Part shown: positions 27,134-35,349 of the stretch, piece after piece
Layout of the letters: each line of letters starts with the position of its first letter
Numbering within the stretch: position 1 is the stretch's first letter
Assembly: GCF_002262875.1 (NCBI RefSeq)
Contig: NZ_NKYE01000012.1
Span: 124,001 to 188,000, forward strand
Length of the DNA: 64,000 nucleotides
Direction of reading: 5' to 3'
Source of the DNA: Amycolatopsis antarctica
Lineage (GTDB): Bacteria > Actinomycetota > Actinomycetes > Mycobacteriales > Pseudonocardiaceae
Notes under the pieces: generated by a model
What the model saw: only the letters and a program-made list of their open reading frames with translations
Databases searched by the model: none
Told to the model about the DNA's origin: nothing
Translations under genes and position numbers: made by a program

Positions 27134-28330
27134 TCAGGCCAGGTCCGCGATCGGGCTGGTGTCGCAGGCCCGGTCCGGCACGCGGATCGCCGGGATACCG
27201 AGGGAGACCTGGGTCTTCTTCCGGCCGGTGCGGGAGTGGTCCTGGCTCGCTTTCGGCAGCGCGTTCGCCCCGCGTCCGGCCAGTGCCCGCTCACCGTGTC
27301 CCTGGACGCATTCCGGGTCCGGCCCTTCCAGTGGCAGGCCGGTGAAGAACTTGGCCGCCATGCAGCCGCCCTGGCAACTGTCGTAGGCCGGGCAGGAGTT
27401 GCAGATTCCTCCGGTCTGCGGTTTGCGAAGGTCGTTGAACAGCGCGGAATCGCGCCAGACGGTGCCGAAGCCGGAGGGGCGCACGTTGCCTGCCTTGAAC
27501 ACGTCGTGGATGGCGAAGGGGCAGGCGTAGACGTCGCCGACCGGGTCGATCAGGCACACCACGCGGCCGGCGCCGCAGAGGTTCAGTCCGGGCAGCGGTT
27601 CCGAGCCCAGTGCGTTGAGGTGGAAGAACGAGTCCCCGGTGAGAATGCCGTCCCCGTGGGCGACCAGCCATTCGTACAGTTCGATCTGCTGGGTCGGTGT
27701 CGGGTGCAGTTCGTCCCAGACATCGGCGCCCCGGCCGGAGGGCCGCAGCCGGGTGATGCGGAGCTGGGCGCCGAAGTCGTCGGCGATGCGTTTGAACTCG
27801 TCGAGCTGGGCGATGTTGTGCCGGGTCATCACCACCGAGATCTTGAAGTCCTTCATGCCCGCGTCGGCGAGGTTGCGCAGCGCGGTCATCGCCATGTCGT
27901 AGGACCCCGGCCCGCGGACGGCGTCGTTGACCTCGCGGGTGGCGCCGTCGAGGGAGATCTGTACGTCGACGTAGTCGGTGGCGGCGAGCCGCCGGGCCCG
28001 CTCGGGGGTGATCTTCACGCCGTTGGTGGAGAACTTGATGCCCACGTCGTGTGCGACGGCGTAGTCGAGAAGTTCCCAGAAGTCGGGGCGGACGGTGGGT
28101 TCCCCGCCGCCGACGTTGACGTAGAACACCTGCATCCGCTGCAGTTCGTCGATGACGGCCTTGATCTCGCCGGTGGACAGTTCGTCCGGATCCCGTCGCC
28201 CGGAGGACGAGAGGCAGTGCTCGCAGGCCAGGTTGCAGGCGTAGGTCCATTCCCAGGTCAGGCAGATCGGCGCTTCGAGGCCGAACTTGAACTGCTCGAC
28301 GAGGGAGGGCACCCGTTCGGCTGTGGTCAT
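27134..28330 (-). CDS. mftC: Mycofactocin radical SAM maturase MftC
   Basis: 398 residues; ATG at 28330 overlaps mftB by four bases. The radical SAM motif CNLACEHC has Cys32, 36 and 39. The SPASM region near the C-terminus carries the auxiliary-cluster cysteines (CGAGRVVCLIDPVGDVYACP, then CNSCPAYDSCQGGC). MftC first oxidatively decarboxylates the C-terminal Tyr of MftA and then joins it to the penultimate Val. The family and the flanking mftA and mftB make the assignment secure. Confidence 0.97.
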   Translation of the reverse strand: MTTAERVPSLVEQFKFGLEAPICLTWEWTYACNLACEHCLSSSGRRDPDELSTGEIKAVIDELQRMQVFYVNVGGGEPTVRPDFWELLDYAVAHDVGIKFSTNGVKITPERARRLAATDYVDVQISLDGATREVNDAVRGPGSYDMAMTALRNLADAGMKDFKISVVMTRHNIAQLDEFKRIADDFGAQLRITRLRPSGRGADVWDELHPTPTQQIELYEWLVAHGDGILTGDSFFHLNALGSEPLPGLNLCGAGRVVCLIDPVGDVYACPFAIHDVFKAGNVRPSGFGTVWRDSALFNDLRKPQTGGICNSCPAYDSCQGGCMAAKFFTGLPLEGPDPECVQGHGERALAGRGANALPKASQDHSRTGRKKTQVSLGIPAIRVPDRACDTSPIADLA

Positions 28331-28596
28331 GGTCCCTCCACGATCATGTCGGTGGCGGCCAGTGAGTCGAGGGCCTTGAGGAATCCGGCCTGGCGCTGCT
28401 CGGACAGTTCACTGGACCGCAGCGCCGCCCCGAGGCTGGGATGCTCGCCGAGACCGCGGACGAAATCGACCAGCTCGGGTGCCTTCAGGAACGAGAGCCT
28501 GCGATTGCCGAAGTGGTAGGCGAGCGCCCCGAACGGTTCGGGCCGCAGGGCGACGCTGGGGTTGAGGCGGTACCTCTTGTCCGGATCGAGGCTCAT
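28327..28596 (-). CDS. mftB: Mycofactocin peptide chaperone MftB
   Basis: 89 residues from ATG at 28596, eight bases after the mftA stop. It is a PqqD-like RiPP recognition element (YRLNPSVALRPEPFGALAYH, then RLSFLKAPELVDFV) that binds the MftA leader and presents it to MftC. Its stop overlaps the mftC start, consistent with equimolar synthesis of the MftBC pair. Confidence 0.95.
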   Translation of the reverse strand: MSLDPDKRYRLNPSVALRPEPFGALAYHFGNRRLSFLKAPELVDFVRGLGEHPSLGAALRSSELSEQRQAGFLKALDSLAATDMIVEGP

Positions 28597-28604
28597 CGCG
28601 CGGC

Positions 28605-28700
28605 CTAGTAGACGCCGCACATGCCGTCGATGGAGACTTCCTCGACCAGGACCTCCTCGGTGACCGGAGCCTCGTCCACTTCCTGCTTCTCCTGCGGCAT
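28605..28700 (-). CDS. mftA: Mycofactocin precursor peptide MftA
   Basis: 31 residues from ATG at 28700 with a strong AGGAGG at 28706-28711. The C-terminal core IDGMCGVY is the invariant mycofactocin signature; the final Val-Tyr becomes the redox cofactor skeleton. The leader is acidic (EVDEAPVTEEVLVEEV), as required for MftB binding. It is the first gene of the operon. The 167-bp gap to divergent mftR must contain the operon promoter. Confidence 0.98.
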   Translation of the reverse strand: MPQEKQEVDEAPVTEEVLVEEVSIDGMCGVY

Positions 28701-28787
28701 CGCGTCCTCCTCGTTCGTGCGTGGTCGGCCGAGAACGACGCTAGTGCCGCGAGGGCCCCGGCTCACCGTGCGTCCGGACCGGTGCCA

Positions 28788-28805
28788 CCTGACCGGTCGG
28801 GTAGC
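28788..28805. promoter_or_regulatory. Degenerate copy of the putative MnoR operator between mftA and mftR
   Basis: CCTGACCGGTCGGGTAGC matches 14 of 18 positions of the inverted repeat CCTGYCCGWTCGGGCAGG found upstream of mno and of the Fe-ADH-mnoSR operon. It lies 88 bp from the mftA start and 62 bp from the mftR start. The arms are imperfect (CTGACCG and CGGGTAG). Binding is an inference. Confidence 0.4.
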
Positions 28806-28809
28806 TGTG

Positions 28810-28830
28810 TAACCTCCGTCACCAAGGTAA
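28810..28830. promoter_or_regulatory. Candidate MftR operator
   Basis: TAACCT-N9-AGGTAA is an inverted repeat (five of six positions in each arm are complementary) in the mftA-mftR intergenic region, 37 bp before the mftR start. Autoregulating TetR repressors usually bind such sites. In mycobacteria MftR binds the mft promoter region and is released by acyl-CoA. The exact site here is inferred. Confidence 0.4.
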
Positions 28831-28867
28831 TGGCACTCGGTGCCGTTTTGAAGGGAGTGACCGGCCG

Positions 28868-29470
28868 ATGCCCCGAACGGACAACTCCGAGCCCCGGCGG
28901 GCGGGCAGGCGGCCGAGCACCTCGCGTGGCGAACTCGAGCACATCGCGTTCGAGTTGTTCGACCGGAACGGTTTCGCCCGGACGACGGTCGACGACATCG
29001 CGCTGGCCGCCGGAATAGGCAGGCGCACCTTCTTCCGGTATTTCCCATCGAAGAACGACGTCGTATGGGGAAGTTTCGACCACCAGTTGTCGATCATGCG
29101 GACGGGATTCCGGGACTGCCCGGAATCGATGCCGCTGATGGAGGCGTTGCGGACGGTGGTGGTGGATTTCAACCGCGTCCCGGATGCCGAGGCGCGCTGG
29201 CATCGGCGTCGCCTCGAACTGATCCTGACCGTCCCCGCGCTACAGGCGCACTCGACCCTGCGCTACGCCGACTGGCGGCGCGTGGTCGCCGAGTTCGCCG
29301 GAACCCGCCTGGCGGTGTCCTCGGATTCCCTTGCTCCCCAAGCGATCGCGCACGCCGCACTGGGGGTGGCCGTCGCCGCCTACGAGCAGTGGCTGGCGGA
29401 CGCGCGCAGCGATCTGGGCGAACTGCTCGACGCGGCGCTGCGCGAGCTCGCCGCCGGCTTCGGTCGCTGA
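28868..29470 (+). CDS. mftR: TetR-family mycofactocin regulator MftR
   Basis: 200 residues from ATG at 28868, with AAGGGAGTGA upstream. The HTH lies at about 20-65 (FARTTVDDIALAAGIGRRTF, then FRYFPSKNDVVWGSFD), matching the mycofactocin TetR subfamily. The C-terminal ligand domain is helical. It is transcribed away from mftA with a shared 167-bp promoter region, the usual arrangement of a repressor and its target operon. Known MftR responds to long-chain acyl-CoA. Confidence 0.92.
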   Translation: MPRTDNSEPRRAGRRPSTSRGELEHIAFELFDRNGFARTTVDDIALAAGIGRRTFFRYFPSKNDVVWGSFDHQLSIMRTGFRDCPESMPLMEALRTVVVDFNRVPDAEARWHRRRLELILTVPALQAHSTLRYADWRRVVAEFAGTRLAVSSDSLAPQAIAHAALGVAVAAYEQWLADARSDLGELLDAALRELAAGFGR

Positions 29471-29478
29471 GTCCCAGC

Positions 29479-29496
29479 CCTGTCCGATCGGGCAGG
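29479..29496. promoter_or_regulatory. Inverted repeat upstream of mno, putative MnoR operator
   Basis: CCTGTCCGATCGGGCAGG is an 18-bp inverted repeat with seven-base arms, 126 bp before the mno start. The same sequence with one or two changes occurs 71 bp before the Fe-ADH gene at 38018-38035. The shared site at the two alcohol dehydrogenase promoters of a locus encoding a NarL-type regulator makes a common operator likely. Confidence 0.65.
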
Positions 29497-29621
29497 TACC
29501 CCACGCTCCCTCTGGCCGGTTTTGCCTTTCCAGACGGATGGTTACCCGGTCGCGCCCTGTTCTCGCTGTGACGGCGGCCATATCGTCGCACCGCACTGGC
29601 CCAATTTCGAAAGGGACGCTC

Positions 29622-30914
29622 ATGCAGGTCGACGAACTGATCAAACCGTTTCCGCTGAAGGAATTCCACCCGATGCCGCGTGCCCTTCTCGGCCCGGGCG
29701 CGCACGAGATGATCGGGCCGGAGGCCCTGAAGATCGGCATGAAGCGGCCGCTGGTGATGACCTCGGGCCTGCGCGGCACGGACATCGTGCACAAGATCGT
29801 CGAATCGCTGAAGTACCACGGACTCGAACCCACCCTGTACGACAAGGTGGAGTCGAATCCCAAGGACTACAACGTGATGGACTCCGTCGCGCTGTACCAG
29901 GAGAACAAGTGCGACGGGTTCGTCTCCATCGGTGGCGGCTCCTCGCACGACGCCTGCAAGGGCGCGCGTATCTCGGTGGCGCACGACGGGCGCAACATCA
30001 ACGAGTTCGAGGGCTTCAACAAGAGCGAGAACGCGAAGAACCCGCCGCACATCGCGGTGTCGACCACGGCGGGCACCGGCTCGGAGACCTCGTGGGCTTA
30101 CGTCATCACCGACACCACCACCGACCCGGACAACCCGCACAAGTACGTGGCGTTCGACGACGCCTCGGTGGTGACGGTCGCGATCGACGACCCGGTGCTC
30201 TACTACGACTGTCCCTCGCACTTCACCGCGCAGTGCGGTTTCGATGTGCTGGCGCACGCCTCCGAGCCGTACGTGTCCCGGCTGGACTTCATCCCCTCGC
30301 TGGGCAACGCGCTGTTCTCCGCCGAGCTGGTCGGCGAGCACCTGCGCACGGCGACGTGGCACGGCGACAACCTCGCCGCCCGCGAAGGAATGATGTACGC
30401 GCAGTACACCGCCGCGCAGGCGTTCAACTCCGGTGGCCTCGGCGTGATCCACTCGGTCTCGCACGCGGTCAGCGCGTTCTACGACACGCACCACGGCCTG
30501 AACAACGCGATCGCGCTGCCGAGGGTGTGGGCGTGGAACCTGCCGGTGGCGTACAAGCGCTACGCGAAGCTGGCCGGCGCGCTCGGCGTGGACACCAGCC
30601 GGATGACCGAGGTGCAGGCGGCGGACGCGGCCGTGGCCGCGGCGATCCGGTTGCTGCGCGATGTCGGCATCCCGGAGAAGTTCACCGACGTGACGCAGGA
30701 TTCGCACCCGAAGAACCGGCTCGGCACCGGCCCCTCGAAGTACTACGAGAAGGCCAAGGTCATCAAGGGCGACGACAACGACGTCGATCGCGTGTCGAAC
30801 CACATCCTCGGTGACTCCTGCACGCCGGGCAATCCGAAGGAGACGACGTTCTCCACGGTCCGCCCGGTGGTGGATCACTGCTTCAACGGCGACCTGGACG
30901 ACTTCCTGTCCTGA
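29622..30914 (+). CDS. mno: Methanol:NDMA oxidoreductase (mycofactocin-associated, iron-containing ADH family)
   Basis: 430 residues from ATG at 29622 with GAAAGGGA upstream. It belongs to the Fe/Zn group III alcohol dehydrogenase family. The nicotinamide site is seen in FVSIGGGSSHDACKG near 99, and metal-ligand regions in CGFDVLAHASEPYVS near 205 and VIHSVSHAVSAFYDTHHGLN near 275. The near full-length likeness to Amycolatopsis/Mycolicibacterium methanol:NDMA oxidoreductase is recalled, not computed. These decameric enzymes hold NAD(P) tightly and oxidise methanol and other primary alcohols, with mycofactocin as the likely natural acceptor. The neighbours moxR-like, VWA, mnoSR and a second Fe-ADH match the M. 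smegmatis mno locus. Confidence 0.92.
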   Translation: MQVDELIKPFPLKEFHPMPRALLGPGAHEMIGPEALKIGMKRPLVMTSGLRGTDIVHKIVESLKYHGLEPTLYDKVESNPKDYNVMDSVALYQENKCDGFVSIGGGSSHDACKGARISVAHDGRNINEFEGFNKSENAKNPPHIAVSTTAGTGSETSWAYVITDTTTDPDNPHKYVAFDDASVVTVAIDDPVLYYDCPSHFTAQCGFDVLAHASEPYVSRLDFIPSLGNALFSAELVGEHLRTATWHGDNLAAREGMMYAQYTAAQAFNSGGLGVIHSVSHAVSAFYDTHHGLNNAIALPRVWAWNLPVAYKRYAKLAGALGVDTSRMTEVQAADAAVAAAIRLLRDVGIPEKFTDVTQDSHPKNRLGTGPSKYYEKAKVIKGDDNDVDRVSNHILGDSCTPGNPKETTFSTVRPVVDHCFNGDLDDFLS

Positions 30915-31010
30915 TCGCCCTCGCCGTCCCGGTCGTGCCCGGCCATCCGTACCGGCCTCGTGCACGGCCGGGCGGCACCGTATCCAGCAGCCCGCGGCGG
31001 AAGGTCAAAC

Positions 31011-32222
31011 GTGAGCGATCTCGACGGGAAGTCCCCGGCGACGGATTTCGACTCGGTCGACGATGTGACGGCGAAGCTGGCCGAGGTGGGGTACATGGCC
31101 GATTCCCGGCTGGCCACCACGGTTTTCCTGCTGTCCCGTTTGGACAAGCCTGTTCTGTTGGAGGGCCCGGCCGGGGTCGGCAAGACGGAGCTGGCGAAGT
31201 CGCTGGCTCTGGCGACCGGCCGGAAGTTGTTGCGGCTGCAGTGTTACGAGGGTCAGGACGAGACGAAGGCCCTCTACGACTGGGATTACGGCAAGCAGAT
31301 GCTGTACACCCAGATCCTGCGGGAGAAGATCGGCCAGGTGGTCGCCGACGCGGCGGACCTGGAAGAGGCGGTGACGCGAATCAGTGCGCAGGACAGCGTG
31401 TTCTTCTCCGAGCGCTTTCTCGCCGAGCGCCCGCTGCTGGAGGCCATCCGTTCGGAACAGCCGGTGGTGCTGCTGATCGACGAGGTCGACCGCGCGGACG
31501 AGGCACTGGAGGCGGTGCTGCTGGAGATGCTGGCCGAGCAGCAGGTCTCCATCCCGGAGATCGGCACCTTCACCGCCAAGCACGCTCCGTACGTGGTGCT
31601 GACCTCGAACAACACCCGTGATCTCTCGGCCGCGCTGAAACGCCGCTGCCTGCACCTGTTCCTGGACTATCCCTCGGCACACCGCGAGATGGCCATCATC
31701 CGCAGCAAGGACACCGGCCTGCCGGAGACGGTCTCCCGGCACCTGGTGGAGGTGGTGCGCGGCCTGCGCGAACTCGGCCTTCGCAAGCCGCCGAGCATCT
31801 CCGAGGCGATCGACTGGGCGCGGACACTGGCCGTACTCGGCTCGCCGGAACTCACCGAGCGGCAGCTCTCGGACACCATCTCGGTGGTCGCCAAGTACGA
31901 CAAGGACGTGGATCGCGCGCTGCGCGCCCTGCCGAAACTGCTCGACCCCTCCTTCGCCGCGGGCGGCGGGGGCGGCGAGGCCGAGACCGACGACGACGCG
32001 GGGAAGTCGCGGACCTCGTCGGCGGTCCACGACGAGGATCCCGACGAGCAGGAGTCCGGGCAGGCGGTGCGCGCGGCGCGGGACCAGCCGGGCAGGCACG
32101 GGCGGGGCTACTACGGGGAGAAGACACCCGCGGACGACCGGCCGGGCCCGGTCCGCCAGGTGAGTTCCAGTCAGGGTGAACGCTCCTTCACCGCCAAACT
32201 CGGCCGCAAGCGTCCGGTCTGA
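31011..32222 (+). CDS. MoxR-family AAA+ ATPase
   Basis: 403 residues from GTG at 31011, preceded by CGGAAGG. Walker A is GPAGVGKTE at 52-60 and Walker B is VVLLIDEVDRAD near 159. Sensor 1 is in VVLTSNNTRDLS, and an arginine finger is in ALKRRCLHL. The last 90 residues are acidic and disordered, ending in a basic tail. MoxR ATPases with VWA partners act as chaperones for metal or cofactor insertion, and in methylotrophs moxR-type genes accompany methanol dehydrogenase. The VWA gene follows after six bases. A role in metal or nicotinamide loading of Mno is inferred from location. Confidence 0.9.
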   Translation: MSDLDGKSPATDFDSVDDVTAKLAEVGYMADSRLATTVFLLSRLDKPVLLEGPAGVGKTELAKSLALATGRKLLRLQCYEGQDETKALYDWDYGKQMLYTQILREKIGQVVADAADLEEAVTRISAQDSVFFSERFLAERPLLEAIRSEQPVVLLIDEVDRADEALEAVLLEMLAEQQVSIPEIGTFTAKHAPYVVLTSNNTRDLSAALKRRCLHLFLDYPSAHREMAIIRSKDTGLPETVSRHLVEVVRGLRELGLRKPPSISEAIDWARTLAVLGSPELTERQLSDTISVVAKYDKDVDRALRALPKLLDPSFAAGGGGGEAETDDDAGKSRTSSAVHDEDPDEQESGQAVRAARDQPGRHGRGYYGEKTPADDRPGPVRQVSSSQGERSFTAKLGRKRPV

Positions 32223-32228
32223 GGCGGC

Positions 32229-33749
32229 ATGGAAGCCAGCATCCACCGGTTCGCCCGGCTGCTGCGCACCGCCGGGATGCGCGTGTCCGTCTCCGAGGTA
32301 CTCGACGCCCTCGGTTGCGCCGCCGTGCCGGGCGTCCTGGCCGAGCGGGAGACCTTCCGGCAGGCACTGCGTACCGCACTGGTGAAGGATCACCGGGACA
32401 GCGACCGGTTCGACGAGTTGTTCGACGCCTTCTTCGCGTTGATCCGGTTCGGTTCAGGTGCACGTCCCGGTGGCGCGATCGGCGCGGGTTCTGGCTCCGG
32501 TGGTGAACTGGACGACTTCACCATCGCCGACGAGCTGGGGCAGCGCCCGCCGAAGGCGGACATGGAGAGCCCGGACGCCGACCTGCGCGACATCTTCGAC
32601 AACGAGCGGATGGCCGAGCGCTACAGCCCGCACCCCGAACTCAACCCGATCATACTGGACAACCAGACACAGGACGAGATCGTGTTCTCCCAGCAGGACG
32701 TGGCCTCGATGGACAACTCGAACCAGGTCCAGCTCGAGATGGACCGTATGCACGGGGCCGCGCCCGGACAGCTCAGCACCTCCAGGGGCACCCCGATGGA
32801 CGCCGATCTGAGCCTTGCCGAGCAGGACGCGCTGCTGGGCTGGCTGGACTCCGCCGAGGACTCCATCGAGCAGGCTGGTGACGAGCAGGACGCGGCGGAG
32901 TTGCGCGACCGGATGTCCGGGGTGCTGGCCGCGCTGCCGGAGGCGTTGAAGCGGCACATCGAGGCGCTCATGGCGCTGGAGCGTGCGACGGCCGACGGTG
33001 AGCAGCGGGCGGCGATGGTCGACGTGGTGAGTCAGGAGGAACAGGACCAGCTCGAGGAATCCCTGCGACGGCTGGCGTTCAGCCTGCGCGGTGCGCCGAC
33101 GCACCGCAAGCGGGAGGCCGCGCGCGGCCGGATCGACTCGGCCCGCACGATGCGCCGCAACATGCGTTACGACGGGGTGCCGTTCCGGCCGATCACCGTG
33201 GCCAAGGCGGAGGACAAGCCGCGGCTGGTGGTGCTGGCCGACGTCAGCCTGTCGGTACGGGCGACCGCGCGGTTCACCCTGCACCTGGTGCACGGCCTGC
33301 AGGACCGCTTCCGGCAGGTACGCGCGTTCGCGTTCGTCGCCGGGGTCGCCGAGGTGACCGAGCTGTTCGCCCAGCACCACGTCGAGTACGCGCTCGGGCT
33401 GGTGTTCGGCGGTGACGTGCTGGACGTGGACGCGAACTCCGACTACGGGTCGGTGTTCGGCGATTTCCTGGAGGAGTACGGTTCCGCGGTCACCCGCCGC
33501 ACGACGGTGCTCGTCCTCGGCGATGGCCGGGGCAACGGCAACGACCCGAACCTGGCCGCGTTCGAGGAGATCTCCCGGCGGGCCAAGGAGACCATCTGGC
33601 TGACCCCGGAGCCGCGCTACTCCTGGGGGTTGGGGCCGTGCGATCTCCCCTCCTACGCCGAGCACTGCGACCGGGTGCGTGTCGTCCGCGATCTGTCCGG
33701 GTTGGACAGTGCCGCGCACGAGCTGGCGGCCGAGACCACGGGGCGGTGA
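32229..33749 (+). CDS. VWA (CoxE-like) protein partnered with the MoxR ATPase
   Basis: 506 residues from ATG at 32229. The N-terminal 110 residues are helical; the middle is acidic. A von Willebrand A domain starts near 328 with the MIDAS motif LADVSLSVRATARFTLH (DxSxS), and a second metal-site region contains VLVLGDGRGNGNDP near 430. This is the CoxE-like VWA class that pairs with MoxR/CoxD ATPases. The mno-moxR-VWA order implies a dedicated maturation pair for the dehydrogenase. Confidence 0.9.
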   Translation: MEASIHRFARLLRTAGMRVSVSEVLDALGCAAVPGVLAERETFRQALRTALVKDHRDSDRFDELFDAFFALIRFGSGARPGGAIGAGSGSGGELDDFTIADELGQRPPKADMESPDADLRDIFDNERMAERYSPHPELNPIILDNQTQDEIVFSQQDVASMDNSNQVQLEMDRMHGAAPGQLSTSRGTPMDADLSLAEQDALLGWLDSAEDSIEQAGDEQDAAELRDRMSGVLAALPEALKRHIEALMALERATADGEQRAAMVDVVSQEEQDQLEESLRRLAFSLRGAPTHRKREAARGRIDSARTMRRNMRYDGVPFRPITVAKAEDKPRLVVLADVSLSVRATARFTLHLVHGLQDRFRQVRAFAFVAGVAEVTELFAQHHVEYALGLVFGGDVLDVDANSDYGSVFGDFLEEYGSAVTRRTTVLVLGDGRGNGNDPNLAAFEEISRRAKETIWLTPEPRYSWGLGPCDLPSYAEHCDRVRVVRDLSGLDSAAHELAAETTGR

Positions 33750-33753
33750 GCCG

Positions 33754-34662
33754 GTGACCGCGATGCCGCGCCCGCTGGACCCGCTCGGGCCGGGGCACCG
33801 GGGATGGTGGCAGGCCGAGGATCTGGTGGTGTGCCACGAGCAACGGCGCGCGTTGCCGAACCGGCTGTGCGCGCGGCTGGCACCGCACACGGTGACCGAG
33901 CACTTCCAGGTCTTCGACACCGGAAGGCGTATCGTGGTGTCGCACCGATTGCGGCCGGACGAACTGGACGACGACCTGGCCGGGCTGCTGGTCGACGAGC
34001 TCGGCCCGTCCGGCTGGCTGGACGCCGACTCGCACTTCGAGCGCATCTTCACCGGGGTGATCCGCTCCACCATCAACGATCCGCTGCTGGCCTGGACGGT
34101 GTTCTACGCGAACACCCTCGCCGCCCTGCGCACCGCCGATCCCGGTGGCGGGCCGGGTGCGATCGCCGGATTCGCACCGGTGCACACGCGCGCGCTCGAA
34201 CTGCTCGACGGTGGAAGTGTACTGGATCTGGGTTCCTGCTTCGGTTTCCTGCCGATGCGGATGGCCGAACGCGGTCGCCGGGTGATCGCCAGTGATGTCG
34301 TTCCGGGAACCGTCCGGCTGCTCGGCCGGATGGCCGCCGCGCTGACCACTCCGCTGCACGCGCTGGTCTGCGACGCGGCACGTATCCCGCTGGCCTCCGG
34401 TGCTACCGACACGGTGACGGCGATCCATCTGCTGGAGCACCTCTCCCCCGCGCACGGGGCGGCGGTGCTGGCGGAGATGGTGCGGGTGGCGCGCAGGCGG
34501 GTGGTCGTGGCCGTTCCGTTCGAGGAGGTCCCGGAACCGGCGTACGGGCACGTGCGGACCTTCGACCTGGCCACGCTCGTCCACTTGGGACGGTCGGCGG
34601 GGATGCCGTTCGAGGTGGCGGAACACCACGGCGGCTGGCTGGTCGTGGATGTCACGACCTGA
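33754..34662 (+). CDS. mftM: SAM-dependent methyltransferase, probable mycofactocin oligosaccharide methyltransferase MftM
   Basis: 302 residues from GTG at 33754, four bases after the VWA stop; ATG at 33763 is an alternative. The class I SAM-binding motif VLDLGSCFGFLPMRMAERG lies near 157, and the post-motif AIHLLEHLSPAHGAAVLAEM near 224. In M. smegmatis, MftM, which 2-O-methylates the mycofactocin glucose chain, is encoded within the mno/mnoSR locus, and this gene has the same position and a similar N-terminal domain. The name therefore rests on synteny and general fold. The substrate has not been shown. Confidence 0.75.
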   Translation: MTAMPRPLDPLGPGHRGWWQAEDLVVCHEQRRALPNRLCARLAPHTVTEHFQVFDTGRRIVVSHRLRPDELDDDLAGLLVDELGPSGWLDADSHFERIFTGVIRSTINDPLLAWTVFYANTLAALRTADPGGGPGAIAGFAPVHTRALELLDGGSVLDLGSCFGFLPMRMAERGRRVIASDVVPGTVRLLGRMAAALTTPLHALVCDAARIPLASGATDTVTAIHLLEHLSPAHGAAVLAEMVRVARRRVVVAVPFEEVPEPAYGHVRTFDLATLVHLGRSAGMPFEVAEHHGGWLVVDVTT

Positions 34663-34698
34663 ACCGGATGCTCTCCGGGCCGTCCGGCGAGGTGCCGC

Positions 34699-35349
34699 TC
34701 AGATGAGTCCGCGTTTGCTCGCCGCGTACACGGCCTCGGCCCGCCTGCTCACCTCCAGCTTGCGCATGATGTTGCCGACGTGGAACTTCGCCGTGGTCTG
34801 CGAGATGAACAGTTCCTGCCCGATCGCCTGGTTCGACAGGCCCTGGGCGAGCAGCCGCAGCACGGTCAGTTCCCGGTCGGTGAGCTTGCCGGTCTCCGGC
34901 TGCTTGCGGCCGGAGAGGGTGCGCACGACGGAGTTGACGCTGCGGGAGTCGAAGGCGTTCTCGCCGCGCGCCACGGCCTTGATGGCGTCGGTCAGCGCGG
35001 TGGTGTCCACGTCCTTGACGACGTAGCCCATCGCACCGGCCTGCACGGCCTCCATCACCAGGTTGTCGTCGAGGAAGGTGGTGAGTACGAGCACCGAGAT
35101 GTCCGGGTACTCGTCGGTGAGGCGACGGCAGAGCACAAGGCCCTCGGAGTCGGAACCGGTGGAGAGCTTGAGGTCGAGCAGCACGACGGTCGGTCGCTGC
35201 GCCGGGACGACGGCCAGCGCCTCCGCCGCCGTGGACGCCTCGCCGACGATACGAAAGGCGGGATCGCGTTCCAGCACCGAACGCAGGCCCTGCCGGAGGA
35301 TCGCGTGGTCGTCGACCAGGACGATGCTCACCGACGCCGGTTCAGGCAT
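34699..35349 (-). CDS. mnoR: NarL/LuxR-type response regulator MnoR
   Basis: 216 residues; ATG at 35349 overlaps the kinase stop by eight bases. The receiver domain has acidic VDDHAILRQG at the start and phospho-acceptor Asp59 in VVLLDLKL. The LuxR HTH lies at about 150-210 (LTDRELTVLRLLAQGLSNQA, then ISQTTAKFHVGNIMRKL). MnoR/MadR activates alcohol dehydrogenase genes in M. smegmatis in response to small alcohols. The likely binding sites here are the inverted repeats at 29479 and 38018. Confidence 0.88.
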   Translation of the reverse strand: MPEPASVSIVLVDDHAILRQGLRSVLERDPAFRIVGEASTAAEALAVVPAQRPTVVLLDLKLSTGSDSEGLVLCRRLTDEYPDISVLVLTTFLDDNLVMEAVQAGAMGYVVKDVDTTALTDAIKAVARGENAFDSRSVNSVVRTLSGRKQPETGKLTDRELTVLRLLAQGLSNQAIGQELFISQTTAKFHVGNIMRKLEVSRRAEAVYAASKRGLI

